Origin: CAYUCJ01 sp049282265
Lineage (GTDB): Bacteria > Desulfobacterota > DSM-4660 > Desulfatiglandales > Desulfatiglandaceae
Direction of reading: 5' to 3'
Length of the DNA stretch: 48,508 nucleotides
Assembly: GCA_049282265.1 (NCBI GenBank)
Contig: JBAPTR010000288.1
Span: 1 to 48,508 of the forward strand
The notes beneath the pieces were generated by a model, which saw only the letters and a list, made by a program, of their open reading frames with translations, made no database searches and was not told the DNA's origin. The first letter of the stretch is position 1. The number at the start of each line of letters is the position of its first letter. Position numbers and translations under genes: made by a program. Below are positions 1 through 9,128 of the stretch, piece after piece.

Positions 1-92
1 ACACTCGCCTGTTGCCCCTTAAAATAATTCATATTCTGGATCTGTCAAGCATCATCCCCTGCTTTTCCCGCCCTGTCATAAAGCTGCTGACA

Positions 93-365
93 TCATTCTC
101 TTGTCATATGATTCGCGTGTAAACAGGACCGGGTTTGCACCTTCAAAATTGGGATGAGATGGTAACTTCGTGCTTCTAAAGGTTTTTCCTCCCGCACAAC
201 TTTATGTCTGTCCACCATCGCCATGGCCTCAGCTTGGATCTCATCCCTGAGAGATTCCGGTTCCAGGACCGGGGCATTGGCTCCCCAGCTCATGATCCAG
301 GATTTCAGCTCAACCGTCTCGGCCACTTCCACTTCAAAGTCAATAAACCCGTCGGCCCGGTTCCA
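93..365 (-). pseudogene. Remnant of a WYL-domain regulator (C-terminal tail)
   Basis: The minus-strand frame is open below an in-frame TGA at 366-368 and reads as the end of a WYL-domain transcriptional regulator: a strand rich in E/V, then ETVELKSWIMSWGANAPVLE, then PESLRDEI. In intact family members this block closes the C-terminal extension of the ligand-sensing WYL protein and is preceded by about 250 residues of HTH and WYL core, none of which is found here. After DRHK the sequence no longer matches the family and simply runs to a stop. No convincing start codon or ribosome site is visible. I read it as a decayed fragment in an accessory patch next to a toxin-antitoxin pair; it probably makes no functional protein. 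The family assignment is fairly secure, the pseudogene status is inferred. Confidence 0.6.
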
Positions 366-450
366 TCAAATTTAGGTGAAAAGGAAAATAAAGAACTGTA
401 AAGAGGATTGATTTCTGTGCTGGATCCGTTCTCCCTAAAGTCAAAAAAAA

Positions 451-939
451 TCAACCCGTGCGAAAGGCTTGACGGATAGTCGCAAGGGGCAAGAAAAGTT
501 CAAAGGGATTGTCCGGAAGAGGGATAAAGCCAAACTGATGGTAAAATAACGCGGCTTCATCGTTTTTCGCGTCAACAAAAAATCCTATGAGGCCCAGGTG
601 TTCCCAGACTTTCAATACCCTGCCCATGGCATTAATCATCATGTGAGTCCCAAGTCCTCTCTTCTGCTTGTGTTTTGCTACTGCCAATCGGCCAAGTTTT
701 ACAGCTGGGGCTCGGCTTGGGTACTTCTCGGGGAGTTTCTCGACAAGTATTTCACAGGACGCCAGGGTGAAGAAGCCGAGAATTTCGGAAGGATTTTCTT
801 CATCCACCAGCACGAAAGTATGGGAGATACCCTTTTCACTATGCTGGCGTGCAGTGTCGCGAAGATACCGGTCCAAGTCGGCATTGCCACAATCGAATCC
901 CTGTCTGTTATGAGAGCGGGTGAGTATCTCAATTCTCAT
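451..939 (-). CDS. GNAT acetyltransferase toxin, TacT-like
   Basis: This 162-residue protein is a GNAT-fold N-acetyltransferase of the kind that acts as the toxin in DUF1778/GNAT (TacA-TacT, AtaR-AtaT) modules, which acetylate the amino acid on charged tRNA and stop translation. Visible family features are the early FDCGNADLDRYL block (residues about 15-26), the acetyl-CoA pyrophosphate loop KQKRGLG (about 91-97) and the ALFYHQFGF segment near residue 130-138, whose tyrosine is the usual catalytic acid. Length is normal for the family. Its start lies 11 bases inside the 3' end of the upstream antitoxin gene, so the two are translationally coupled. The tRNA target cannot be read from sequence. 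Toxin identity is supported mainly by this gene order. Confidence 0.85.
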   Translation of the reverse strand: MRIEILTRSHNRQGFDCGNADLDRYLRDTARQHSEKGISHTFVLVDEENPSEILGFFTLASCEILVEKLPEKYPSRAPAVKLGRLAVAKHKQKRGLGTHMMINAMGRVLKVWEHLGLIGFFVDAKNDEAALFYHQFGFIPLPDNPFELFLPLATIRQAFRTG

Positions 940-1216
940 CGGTATCGTGCGACTTTTGATATAGCTTGGCTGCTTTTTTCAATTTTGCGGTTGGTTTCGG
1001 CGGATGAGCGAAGGCTTCGAAGAAGGCAGATGCTGAACGGGAGGTCATTCTAATGAGTTGCTCCTTTTCGATTACCTCCCGGGCCTTCTCGTATGCCGAC
1101 TGAACGATGAACTGGTTCAGGGTTGCCCCCGTAAGATCAGCAGCCTGTAAGAGCGTTTGGTATACTTTGGGAGTTACTCTTGCCGAAACCCGTTGATTGT
1201 TCTGGGTAGTAGGCAT
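929..1216 (-). CDS. DUF1778 antitoxin, TacA-like (ribbon-helix-helix)
   Basis: This 95-residue protein begins MPTTQNNQRVSARVTPKVYQ, a ribbon-helix-helix N-terminus, continues with the helix LLQAADLTGATLNQFIVQSA typical of DUF1778, and ends in a charged, probably disordered tail (residues about 60-95) that in this family wraps and blocks the GNAT toxin. I chose the ATG at 1216 because the frame upstream encodes nothing family-like, although it stays open to about 1324. The gene overlaps the toxin start by 11 bases. RHH antitoxins normally repress their own operon by binding inverted repeats; a perfect 9-base inverted repeat lies just upstream (1241-1310). Identification is firm at family level. 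Confidence 0.85.
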   Translation of the reverse strand: MPTTQNNQRVSARVTPKVYQTLLQAADLTGATLNQFIVQSAYEKAREVIEKEQLIRMTSRSASAFFEAFAHPPKPTAKLKKAAKLYQKSHDTDEN

Positions 1217-1240
1217 GTTTTGAGACCTCGCTTTTTTTGT

Positions 1241-1310
1241 AGTCTTAAATTCGATTTCCGTACAAAGAATACCATTGCGGTGCCAAAATGGCAACATAGA
1301 CTTTAAGACT
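1241..1310. promoter_or_regulatory. Inverted-repeat candidate operator of the TA pair
   Basis: AGTCTTAAA at 1241-1249 is matched by its exact reverse complement TTTAAGACT at 1302-1310, and a short palindrome GCCAAAATGGC lies between them at 1282-1292. The block starts 25 bases before the antitoxin ATG, where an autorepressing ribbon-helix-helix protein would bind. Operator function is inferred. The surrounding 375 bases (1217-1591) hold no other gene I can support. Confidence 0.4.
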
Positions 1311-1591
1311 TGAGCATACCCCATGTCTTGGTTCTCAACACAGTTTTCTATATGCAGGATCTTCTCTCAAATCCGGATTTGGTCAACAGCAACTTTTCCT
1401 TGTTGTCTCTTCTGAACAATTGCGGGCCAGTCATGACAATGATTTGCAGATTGAATTGACAAGCCGATTCATATAGCGTCATTTCTGTATTTTCTTTTGG
1501 TTTTCTTTGTCTCCCGTTTGCGGTTTGAAAATATACGAATCTGAGAAAAGGCATAGCAATCGGGATGTTACCTGATATCTGAAAAATTGGC

Positions 1592-1912
1592 GTGTTACTA
1601 CAGATTTTGGGTGTGTTTTTGGATGCCCTGGATCTGCTGGACGATTACGATCACCAACGAATAAGGTTGGGGCAGATCCGCAAAGGCGAGTTCAAAGGGG
1701 TATCTTACAGCGAGGCCATGCAGATTATTGACCAGCTTCGAACGGCCTATGGGGCATCACCCCTGTTCGGGAAAGAAAAAGACGCCCGGGCGGTTTATCT
1801 TGACCGGATCGCAGAACTTCTCGCTAATGCAGGGTGTTTCCGAAAGCCTGGCTGGACGCTGCTCCATCCTGAACATGTTGAACCTCTCATTCAGGGAGCT
1901 GAAAGAAAATGA
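1592..1912 (+). pseudogene. Fragment resembling a RhuM/Fic (Doc)-type protein
   Basis: The frame opens at GTG 1592 and encodes 106 residues. Residues about 8-65 contain FLDALDLLDDYDHQRI and, later, SPLFGKEKD, a pairing I associate with the linker between RhuM-like and Fic/death-on-curing domains in some virulence/toxin proteins. The Fic catalytic motif HPFxDGNKR and the RhuM N-terminus are both missing, and after NAGCFRKPG the sequence diverges. No good ribosome site precedes the GTG. It is probably the middle of a broken gene stranded beside the TacA/TacT module. It could instead be a short stand-alone protein of unknown function. Confidence 0.4.
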
Positions 1913-2034
1913 AAGATTCTGAAACAGCAGCTGAATTCACGCTTTCCAATAGACAATTTCAGCGTTTTCAATGGATGAACACCTGCTATTCCGTTTGAAT
2001 CGGCCGCTAGAGAAGCGAAGAAGCCCGGTACCGT

Positions 2035-2310
2035 CTACTTTCCATAGTGATCGGAAAGGTATTGAATGATGGCCTTTGCCTCTTCATCCGAAATGGGGCA
2101 GCCATTGGCATTTTTCATCCGCATGACCGTTTTTTGCCATTCCTCTGCCGTCTTTCTCTTGGACTTAACTCTTTTTAGACCGTGACACAGCCCGCATTTT
2201 TTCTCAAAAAGGGAGTTGCCATCCAACTTGGTCTGTTCGGCACTGTATAGCGGAGTCCCCCATACGCCTAATAAAACCATTGCCAGCATGTATGCCATCA
2301 GTTTTTTCAT
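2035..2310 (-). CDS. Small periplasmic monohaem cytochrome c
   Basis: This 91-residue protein starts with a clear Sec signal peptide (MKKLMAYMLAMVLLGVWG, cleavage after about residue 23, YSA-EQ) and carries one haem-binding motif CGLCH at about residues 39-43. The sequence after it (SKRKTAEEWQKTVMRMKNAN, then ISDEEAKAIIQYLSDHYGK) is the usual class I small cytochrome pattern, where a methionine in the second half serves as the distal ligand; M64 and M66 are candidates. A good ribosome site, AAGAGAGGTGGGG, precedes the ATG. It would be exported and matured in the periplasm as an electron carrier. Its partner is not evident, since neighbours on both sides are unrelated or decayed. Confidence 0.85.
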   Translation of the reverse strand: MKKLMAYMLAMVLLGVWGTPLYSAEQTKLDGNSLFEKKCGLCHGLKRVKSKRKTAEEWQKTVMRMKNANGCPISDEEAKAIIQYLSDHYGK

Positions 2311-2784
2311 TCCCCACCTCTCTTGGTTAAGATTTTCGCCTTTTCCCGCTCAAAGTCCGGGATCCTGGACTTGACCTCGGAAAAAATTGAACGTGGCGAA
2401 ACTGGCTATATCATTTCTTTATATCACATTTCTGAAGAAATAGTATAATTATCTACCAAACCCACCGTCTAATTTGCGCACCATGTATTTCGACGGGGAT
2501 TTGGAGACATTCCTGATCACCACCTGTGTGGAAGCAGTTGAAGCCTGTTCCTTTTGAGGAACTATTTTTTCACCCGCCGTATTGACACCAAATAACTCCC
2601 TAGGACCGCCTTGTTGAGGAGACATTTTACTTTTCCATTTAGCCGGCTATTTTTCTTGACTCTTTCATATTTTTGCTTTGGAATAGGTCAAAAGGTTTTT
2701 CAGGCCACAAGGAATGCGGGCGGGGTGCTGAACATATGATAAATTCTTCAAAAGATCGGTGAACCGGAAAAGGAGGGAAAGATC
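2311..2784. other. Divergent intergenic region with a promoter candidate
   Basis: This 474-base gap separates the cytochrome gene from the dienelactone hydrolase gene, which are transcribed away from each other. It is AT-richer than its neighbours and contains TATATCA twice (about 2407-2424). A candidate sigma-70 promoter for the hydrolase is TTGACT (2656-2661), 17 bases, TGGAAT (2679-2684). A terminator-like hairpin lies at 2547-2570. No coding sequence of convincing length is present. Confidence 0.35.
2547..2570 (+). terminator. Rho-independent terminator-like hairpin
   Basis: GTTCCT at 2547-2552, a TTTG loop, AGGAAC at 2557-2562 and then TATTTTTT form a short perfect stem followed by a T run, reading on the plus strand. 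There is no intact plus-strand gene directly upstream, so it may belong to a lost gene or a small transcript. Confidence 0.45.
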
Positions 2785-3645
2785 ATGGATCACAAGCCTA
2801 TTGATCTTCACAATGCCTTTGGGGATGGAGTACTGGGTCGACGGAGATTTTTTACGCAGCTGGCCCTTATCGCTGCAGGTGCAGTTGCTGCTTCGTCTTT
2901 GCTGCCCTTCCTGGAAAACTACGATGCTCTTGCGGGAATCGTTCCAGAGGATGATCCCCGTATCCAGTCAGACTACATAACCTATCCGGGGGCAACGGGC
3001 GAGATCCGTGCGGATCTGGTACTGCCGAAAGGAGATGGGAAAGTACCGGGCGTGATCGTTATCCATGAGATCTGGGGTCTCACCCCTTATATCGAAGATG
3101 TGGCCAGGCGGTTGGCAGTGGAGGGTTTTTTAGCCATAGCCCCCGATGCATTGTCCCCCCTTGGAGGCTCGCCGGAAGATCCGGCAAAGGCTCGCTCCAT
3201 GATGGAGCGATTGGACAGTGAAACCACTGTAAAGAATTATGTGGCGGCGTTGAAATATCTTGGGACCCGTCCCCAATGCAACGGAAACGTCGGTGTCATC
3301 GGTTTCTGTTGGGGAGGAGGAATGGCAAACCAGCTTGCGGTAAACGCGCCTGACTTGAAAGCGGCAGTGCCCTTCTACGGCATGCAGCCCTCACCTGAGG
3401 ATGTCCCTAAAATCAAAGCATCTCTTCTTCTCCACTATGCGGGAAATGACAACCGGATCAATAAAGGCATCCCGGCATTCGAGGAGGCCTTGAAAAAGGC
3501 CTCCATTGATTACAGGCTTTACATGTACAAAGGAGTCGAACATGCCTTTCACAACGATACAAATGCCGCACGATATAACAAGGAGGCTGCCCAGCTGGCC
3601 TGGAAACGCACGATTGAGTTTCTTAAGGAGAAACTGAAGAAATAG
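2785..3645 (+). CDS. Tat-exported dienelactone hydrolase family protein
   Basis: This 286-residue alpha/beta-hydrolase belongs to the dienelactone hydrolase (carboxymethylenebutenolidase) family. The N-terminus has a twin-arginine signal, GRRRFFTQLALIAAGAVAAS (residues about 18-37), so the enzyme is probably exported folded to the periplasm. The triad is complete: nucleophile C175 in GFCWGGG, D222 in AGNDNRI and H253 in VEHAFHND; E95 in HEIWG matches the glutamate that positions the cysteine in the family. A strong ribosome site (GGAAAAGGAGGG) precedes ATG 2785. The gene stands alone and ends 7 bases from the convergent radical SAM gene. Real substrates of such exported paralogues are mostly unknown; lactone or ester hydrolysis is the safest call. 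Confidence 0.85.
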   Translation: MDHKPIDLHNAFGDGVLGRRRFFTQLALIAAGAVAASSLLPFLENYDALAGIVPEDDPRIQSDYITYPGATGEIRADLVLPKGDGKVPGVIVIHEIWGLTPYIEDVARRLAVEGFLAIAPDALSPLGGSPEDPAKARSMMERLDSETTVKNYVAALKYLGTRPQCNGNVGVIGFCWGGGMANQLAVNAPDLKAAVPFYGMQPSPEDVPKIKASLLLHYAGNDNRINKGIPAFEEALKKASIDYRLYMYKGVEHAFHNDTNAARYNKEAAQLAWKRTIEFLKEKLKK

Positions 3646-3652
3646 ATCCGGG

Positions 3653-4900
3653 TCATTTTCCCAAACAGCATTTCTTGTATTTCTTTCCGCTTCCGCACGG
3701 ACAGGGATCGTTGCGACCCGTTTTGGCCCGGGCCGGGAACCCGGCAGAGGGTATTCGCCGGGTTTGCCTGCGCTGCAGAGCTGCCAGTTCTTTCACAAAC
3801 GGCTGGATGTGGTTAAAGAAGCATTTGTAACCTGCACAGAGGTAGTTCAATCCCTCCTCTCCGTCCGGAGCTCGACTGAACCGGTTCTTGGGGCACTCGC
3901 CATTGCACAAGGCCAGAAACTCGCACTGCCGGCAGTAATGGGGTAGACTGTCTGATTTAATCCGTCCGAAGCCGATCAAGTCCGGGCTCTCCAGCAATCG
4001 CACAAGGGGGGTTTCCTGGATATTCCCGAGATGATGTCCGGAGTCTACAAAATGATCGCAGCAAAAGAAGTCGCCGTTACATTCCATGACAGGAATATCG
4101 CCGCAGGTTCGCCGAAAGATACAGAGCTCGTGCTCCTGGCCCAATGCGGTTTTAGCTGCTTCCTCAAATAGCTGTACTTTGATCCTGCCGATATCCCGAT
4201 CCCGCCATTGATCAAATACGGTGCAGAGAAACCGGCCGAACGCCTCCGCCGGAACGCTGGCGGGGCTCACGCCATTCTCCGCGTCCGGCTCAGGATCGAC
4301 CAGGGGCAGAAATCCAATATATCGTCCCCCGATCTCCTCAAAAAACCCATAAACCTCATTGGGGTATTGTACGTTGTGGGCATTGACCACACATAGTATG
4401 TCCGGCGTTATTCCGTGCCGTCGCAGGAGACGATATCCTTGCATGGCCTTCTTATGGGTGGGCCTCCCGTCCTTGGTAAGGCGGTATTTGTCATGTATCT
4501 CCTGCGGTCCGTCCAGACTGAGCCCGACGGAGAAGCTCTCTTTTGCCAAGAAACGGCACCATTCTTCTGTCAAAAGGGTCCCATTGGTCTGGATACCATT
4601 GGCTATGCGCTTTCCAGGGGGCCGATGCTTCTGCTGTATTTCCAGGACAACACGATAGTAATCCGGCCCGAGGATGGTCGGCTCGCCTCCATGCCAGGAG
4701 AATCTGATGACCGAATCCCGGGACGCATTGATATGCTGGGCGATGTACCTCTCCAGAATATCATAGGGCATCCGGATCAAATGATCCTTTGGGTAAAGGT
4801 CCTCTTTCTCCAGATAGTAACAATAGCGACAACCAAGATTGCAACCGGCCCCGGCCGGTTTGCTGAAAATCTGAAATGAGCGGGAGACCTTATCCATCAC
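3653..4900 (-). CDS. Anaerobic sulfatase-maturase-like radical SAM/SPASM protein
   Basis: This 415-residue protein has the radical SAM motif C20-x3-C24-x2-C27 (CNLGCRYCYYLEKEDLYP) followed by HGGEPT and IQTNGTLL blocks typical of anaerobic sulfatase-maturating enzymes (anSME), which oxidise an active-site Cys or Ser of a sulfatase to formylglycine. The C-terminal third carries SPASM cysteines for two auxiliary [4Fe-4S] clusters (CNGDFFCCDHF, CRQCEFLALCNGECPKNRF, CAGYKCFF). The last 21 residues are a SEC-C zinc motif (CPCGSGKKYKKCC, residues 400-412), an appendage seen on some family members. The start may be GTG 4900 or ATG 4897. No sulfatase gene lies nearby, so the substrate could be encoded elsewhere or be a different peptide. 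Confidence 0.85.
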   Translation of the reverse strand: MMDKVSRSFQIFSKPAGAGCNLGCRYCYYLEKEDLYPKDHLIRMPYDILERYIAQHINASRDSVIRFSWHGGEPTILGPDYYRVVLEIQQKHRPPGKRIANGIQTNGTLLTEEWCRFLAKESFSVGLSLDGPQEIHDKYRLTKDGRPTHKKAMQGYRLLRRHGITPDILCVVNAHNVQYPNEVYGFFEEIGGRYIGFLPLVDPEPDAENGVSPASVPAEAFGRFLCTVFDQWRDRDIGRIKVQLFEEAAKTALGQEHELCIFRRTCGDIPVMECNGDFFCCDHFVDSGHHLGNIQETPLVRLLESPDLIGFGRIKSDSLPHYCRQCEFLALCNGECPKNRFSRAPDGEEGLNYLCAGYKCFFNHIQPFVKELAALQRRQTRRIPSAGFPARAKTGRNDPCPCGSGKKYKKCCLGK

Positions 4901-5278
4901 TCCATTACCCCATCGTCCAATTCCCTTTTATTGGGGAATATCTTTTGCGTTCTATCCTACGAATCAGTGTTTCGCGTAGAATACCAGGAGCATCCAGTCG
5001 TCCTGTTCATGGCATAGTATGGTGCCAATATCAAGTACATATAATGCCAATTAACTTATTAAATAGCATCCCGATATCCACTGTAAGGATTTCCGCTTGG
5101 AAAGGAGTCCGGAATTCTATATGCTGGAAAAAATGCGACCTGTCGGAACGCTGTCATTGATTGTGCTCATATCCTTGTGGATCGGTCCGGGATTCTTGAC
5201 AGGATCAGGGTTCTATTCTTCACGAATGGCAGTAATTAACCGGCATTGATCATGATGAAGAGGAGTAACGGATAGTCC
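4901..5278. other. Intergenic region upstream of dnaJ homologue
   Basis: This 378-base gap lies between two divergent genes. I found no convincing CIRCE element or sigma-32-type heat-shock promoter. A TTGACA at 5196-5201 has no good -10 partner at the right distance. No coding sequence is supported here. Confidence 0.4.
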
Positions 5279-6403
5279 ATGTCAAAGAATTTCTACGAGA
5301 CCCTGGGCGTATCAAAGGATGCGTCCGATGAGGCAATCAAAAAGGCCTACCGCAAACTCGCGCGGAAGTGGCACCCCGACATCAATCCGGGAAATAAAGA
5401 GGCCGAGCGAAAATTCAAAGAGATATCCCACGCCTATGATTGCCTCAGCAAAAAGGATAAAAGAGCACTCTACGACGAATTCGGGGAAGAAGGCCTTCGC
5501 GCAGGTTTTGATGCCGGCCAGGCCAGAGAATACCGCCAGTGGGAAAAATACCAGCAAGAGAGCCCCCGCGGTGCGGGGCCTGAATTCGGGCGGTATCACA
5601 GCTACGAGGATGTCTTCGGGGATCTTTTCGGCTTCGAAGGGGGGGCCGGAACAGACGCGAAGTTGAAGGGAAGAGATATAGAGCACGACATGTCCATCGA
5701 TCTGGTTTCAGCACTGAGAGGGTTTCAAACCACGCTTTCCATGCAGAGGCCGCAATCATGTTCCCAATGCAAGGGGTCGGGGATGGATCCCAATTCCAAG
5801 ATGAGCACCTGCCCTGCATGCGGCGGTTCGGGACGCATTAATGTCGCCCAGGGACCCATCCAGTTCACCAAGGTCTGCCCTCAATGCAAAGGGCACGGGA
5901 GTATTGGAAAACCCTGCTCCGTGTGTCACGGAAGCGGGCAGGTCCTCGGCACGGAGAGCATCAATGTCACCATTCCTCGAGGAGTGAAAGAAGGTTCGAA
6001 AGTCCGTATTGCAGGCAAGGGGGAACCCGGTCTGAACGGTGGGCCGCCCGGCGATCTCTATCTTGTGGCCCATATCAAGCCGCACCCCTTTTTGGAGCGG
6101 AAGGGCGATGATCTCTATATGGAGGTGCCGGTCACCGTTCGGGAGGCCATGACAGGCGGAACCATCACCATCCCATCCATTGACGGCGACATCAATCTCA
6201 AGGTGCCGCCGAAAAGCCAAAGCGGGCAGACGCTGAGGCTGAAAGGGAAAGGCGCCATAAACCTCAAGACGAAAAAGAAGGGAGACCTCCTGGTCAAACT
6301 GGTTGTCAAGGTTCCCAAGACGGATGACGGCGAGATCCTGGCAGCTGTGAAAAAGATGGACAAACTCTATGAAGGGGATGTTCGGAAGGATATCAGGTTT
6401 TGA
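5279..6403 (+). CDS. dnaJ: DnaJ-type (Hsp40) co-chaperone
   Basis: This 374-residue protein has a J domain (1-70) with the HPD tripeptide at 32-34 that stimulates DnaK ATPase. A short linker with a GDLFGFEGGAG stretch follows. Next is the zinc-finger domain with four CxxCxGxG repeats (161-168, 178-185, 200-207, 213-220), then the two-part C-terminal substrate-binding domain. This is a full class-A DnaJ layout and length. The start is fixed by MSKNFYETLGVSKDAS and a preceding GAGGAG site. No dnaK or grpE is adjacent, so it may be a second DnaJ paralogue. The neighbour on the opposite strand encodes a CbpM-like modulator, which argues for a specialised J-protein. The genes converge and their 3' ends overlap by 11 bases. 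Confidence 0.9.
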   Translation: MSKNFYETLGVSKDASDEAIKKAYRKLARKWHPDINPGNKEAERKFKEISHAYDCLSKKDKRALYDEFGEEGLRAGFDAGQAREYRQWEKYQQESPRGAGPEFGRYHSYEDVFGDLFGFEGGAGTDAKLKGRDIEHDMSIDLVSALRGFQTTLSMQRPQSCSQCKGSGMDPNSKMSTCPACGGSGRINVAQGPIQFTKVCPQCKGHGSIGKPCSVCHGSGQVLGTESINVTIPRGVKEGSKVRIAGKGEPGLNGGPPGDLYLVAHIKPHPFLERKGDDLYMEVPVTVREAMTGGTITIPSIDGDINLKVPPKSQSGQTLRLKGKGAINLKTKKKGDLLVKLVVKVPKTDDGEILAAVKKMDKLYEGDVRKDIRF

Positions 6404-6713
6404 AGGGTCCCAGTTTTTCCTGAATGTGCCCGGCCAGATCCTGGAAAATATCGTCGAACTGCCTTCTCATTTCAATCATACTCTGCCTCATCCGGAGAAT
6501 CACCTCAACGCCCGCCAGGTTGACGTCCATTTCCTCAACAAGAATCTTGGCAAGCCTGAGTCTTTCGAGGTCCTCGGGGGCGAACAACTTAGTCGAGGAG
6601 TTCTCGCGGCAGACGGAACAAACAATATCTTCCTCCTCCAATTCACAGAGAAAACGCTCAGTGATTTGGAAGTGCTCGACAACTTCAGTTATCGTCCAGA
6701 ATTTTCTGGTCAC
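6393..6713 (-). CDS. CbpM/MerR-like chaperone modulator
   Basis: This 106-residue protein begins with a MerR-type winged-helix segment (ITEVVEHFQITERFLCELEE) and continues with ELEEEDIV, LFAPEDLERLRLAKILVEEM, NLAGVEVILRM and a C-terminal coiled helix. This is the pattern of CbpM and HspR-like proteins encoded with DnaJ/CbpA co-chaperones. CbpM binds the J domain of CbpA and blocks its action on DnaK; MerR-type relatives can also bind DNA. Such genes usually follow dnaJ/cbpA on the same strand. Here the gene is convergent, sharing its last 11 bases with the dnaJ 3' end, so antisense transcription could limit either product. Whether it acts as protein modulator or repressor is open. Confidence 0.75.
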   Translation of the reverse strand: MTRKFWTITEVVEHFQITERFLCELEEEDIVCSVCRENSSTKLFAPEDLERLRLAKILVEEMDVNLAGVEVILRMRQSMIEMRRQFDDIFQDLAGHIQEKLGPFKT

Positions 6714-6968
6714 AGGCTTAACTCACCACTATCGGACAGTCCGGATACACTGAAAAGAATCGTCAATCGGGAATGTTACCCTTGGACAAAAGTATAGAGA
6801 CTGGATTGAATGGTGTCAACAGCTGACTTCCCGCACCATATTTCAAAAAGGGGACAATAAGTAAATAACTCCTCTGACAGACAGGATGCTTAACCCCTTT
6901 GGTTTTCACATAAAGTCAAGGGTTTTTAATTCCTTTTACGTCTTTTTGCAGGAGACCGGACCGGGACT

Positions 6969-8015
<1,047 letters not shown>

Positions 8016-8016
8016 G

Positions 8017-8940
8017 TTATCCCTTCACCTGTTGTTCCAACACCGTTATGATGTGAAAAAGCGTCTGGTTGACGGGAGTGGGAATACCCAGTTCTTTGCC
8101 CAACTCCACCATCTTTCCACCGAAAATCTCTATCTCCGTCTTGCGTCCGGCCTCGATGTCCTGCAGCATGGAGGTCTTCCCGACGGGAGAAAGGGTGTCG
8201 AGAAAGGCGTACCAGTCCTCGATATCTTTTTCTACGAGGTTCACACCAGAGGCCTCTGCCAAGGCGATAACCTCCTGCATCAGGGATTCCATCAGTGCCC
8301 GGGCGTCCGGGGAGGACTGGAACACGCCATAGGGGGCCCGCATCACCGCCGAGGCCTGGTTCATCCCCACATTAATCATGAACTTCCACCAGATCATGCG
8401 AATCATGTCGGGAGGGGTTTCATAAGGGATCCCTGCCCGTTCAAAGGCCTCCTGCGCATGTCGGACCCTCGGGCTGACCTCGGCGTTGACGGCTTCTCCA
8501 AAATAGTGCTTTCCAGGCTTGGTATAGGTCAACCGGTTCCCATCACGCAGGGCGTCTATGCCGACGGAAATTGTATAGAGTACTTTGTTCATCCCATAGA
8601 TGGCGCCGATGATTTTCTCGCTGTCGAGCCCGTTCATTACGGAAATGATGGTCGTTTGGGGGCCCACCAGGTTTTTCAGATCGGGGAGCGCTTCAGTGAG
8701 GTGATGGTGCTTCAGGGCCACGATGATGAACCCGGCGGGTTCGGCGGCCTCATCGGGGTGGATGACCGGGATGGCATAGGACTTCCCGTTGACCACCAGG
8801 CCGTCCTTCTTGAGCCGGTCATAGCGTTTACCCCGCGCGACGACTGCCGTCGCACCCTTATCCGCGTCAAAAAACCTGGCAGCGAAAAAGGCGCCCATGG
8901 CTCCTGCGCCGAGTATGATCACCTTGCCTGTTTTTTCCAT
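8017..8940 (-). CDS. Ketopantoate reductase (ApbA/PanE) family protein
   Basis: This 307-residue protein has the N-terminal Rossmann motif GAGAMG (11-16) and the family's catalytic lysine and asparagines in WWKFMINVGMNQ (K186, N190, N194). It ends with the helical C-terminal domain normal for 2-dehydropantoate 2-reductases, which reduce ketopantoate to pantoate with NADPH. Many paralogues act on other 2-keto or beta-keto acids. Coupling to a zinc alcohol dehydrogenase rather than to panB or panC suggests such a paralogue role here. ATG 8940 opens right at the Rossmann strand and is preceded by an AAGGAGT site. Family is firm; the pantothenate role is not assumed. Confidence 0.8.
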   Translation of the reverse strand: MEKTGKVIILGAGAMGAFFAARFFDADKGATAVVARGKRYDRLKKDGLVVNGKSYAIPVIHPDEAAEPAGFIIVALKHHHLTEALPDLKNLVGPQTTIISVMNGLDSEKIIGAIYGMNKVLYTISVGIDALRDGNRLTYTKPGKHYFGEAVNAEVSPRVRHAQEAFERAGIPYETPPDMIRMIWWKFMINVGMNQASAVMRAPYGVFQSSPDARALMESLMQEVIALAEASGVNLVEKDIEDWYAFLDTLSPVGKTSMLQDIEAGRKTEIEIFGGKMVELGKELGIPTPVNQTLFHIITVLEQQVKG

Positions 8941-9128
8941 CCGATACTCCTTGGTTTATTTATGGATTGGTGCCTGATGCAGCACTTTACAACCCTGTTG
9001 AAACGAGAAAACCATCAGGTCCTTGTGGAATATGCCATAGACTGTCTGGTCACCAGCCTGAAACCGCCCGGACCGTAGCCTCCTTCCGGGTCCCATGTCA
9101 CCCTGGTCCGATCGGTGCCCTGTTTTGC

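Noticed and set aside
1348..1554. Possible 68-residue minus-strand gene
   Set aside because: No ribosome site, no recognisable motif, and it falls in a decayed patch; composition looks like chance.
4901..5278. CIRCE or sigma-32 promoter before dnaJ
   Set aside because: No TTAGCACTC-type inverted repeat and no CCCCAT-type -10 at proper spacing was seen.
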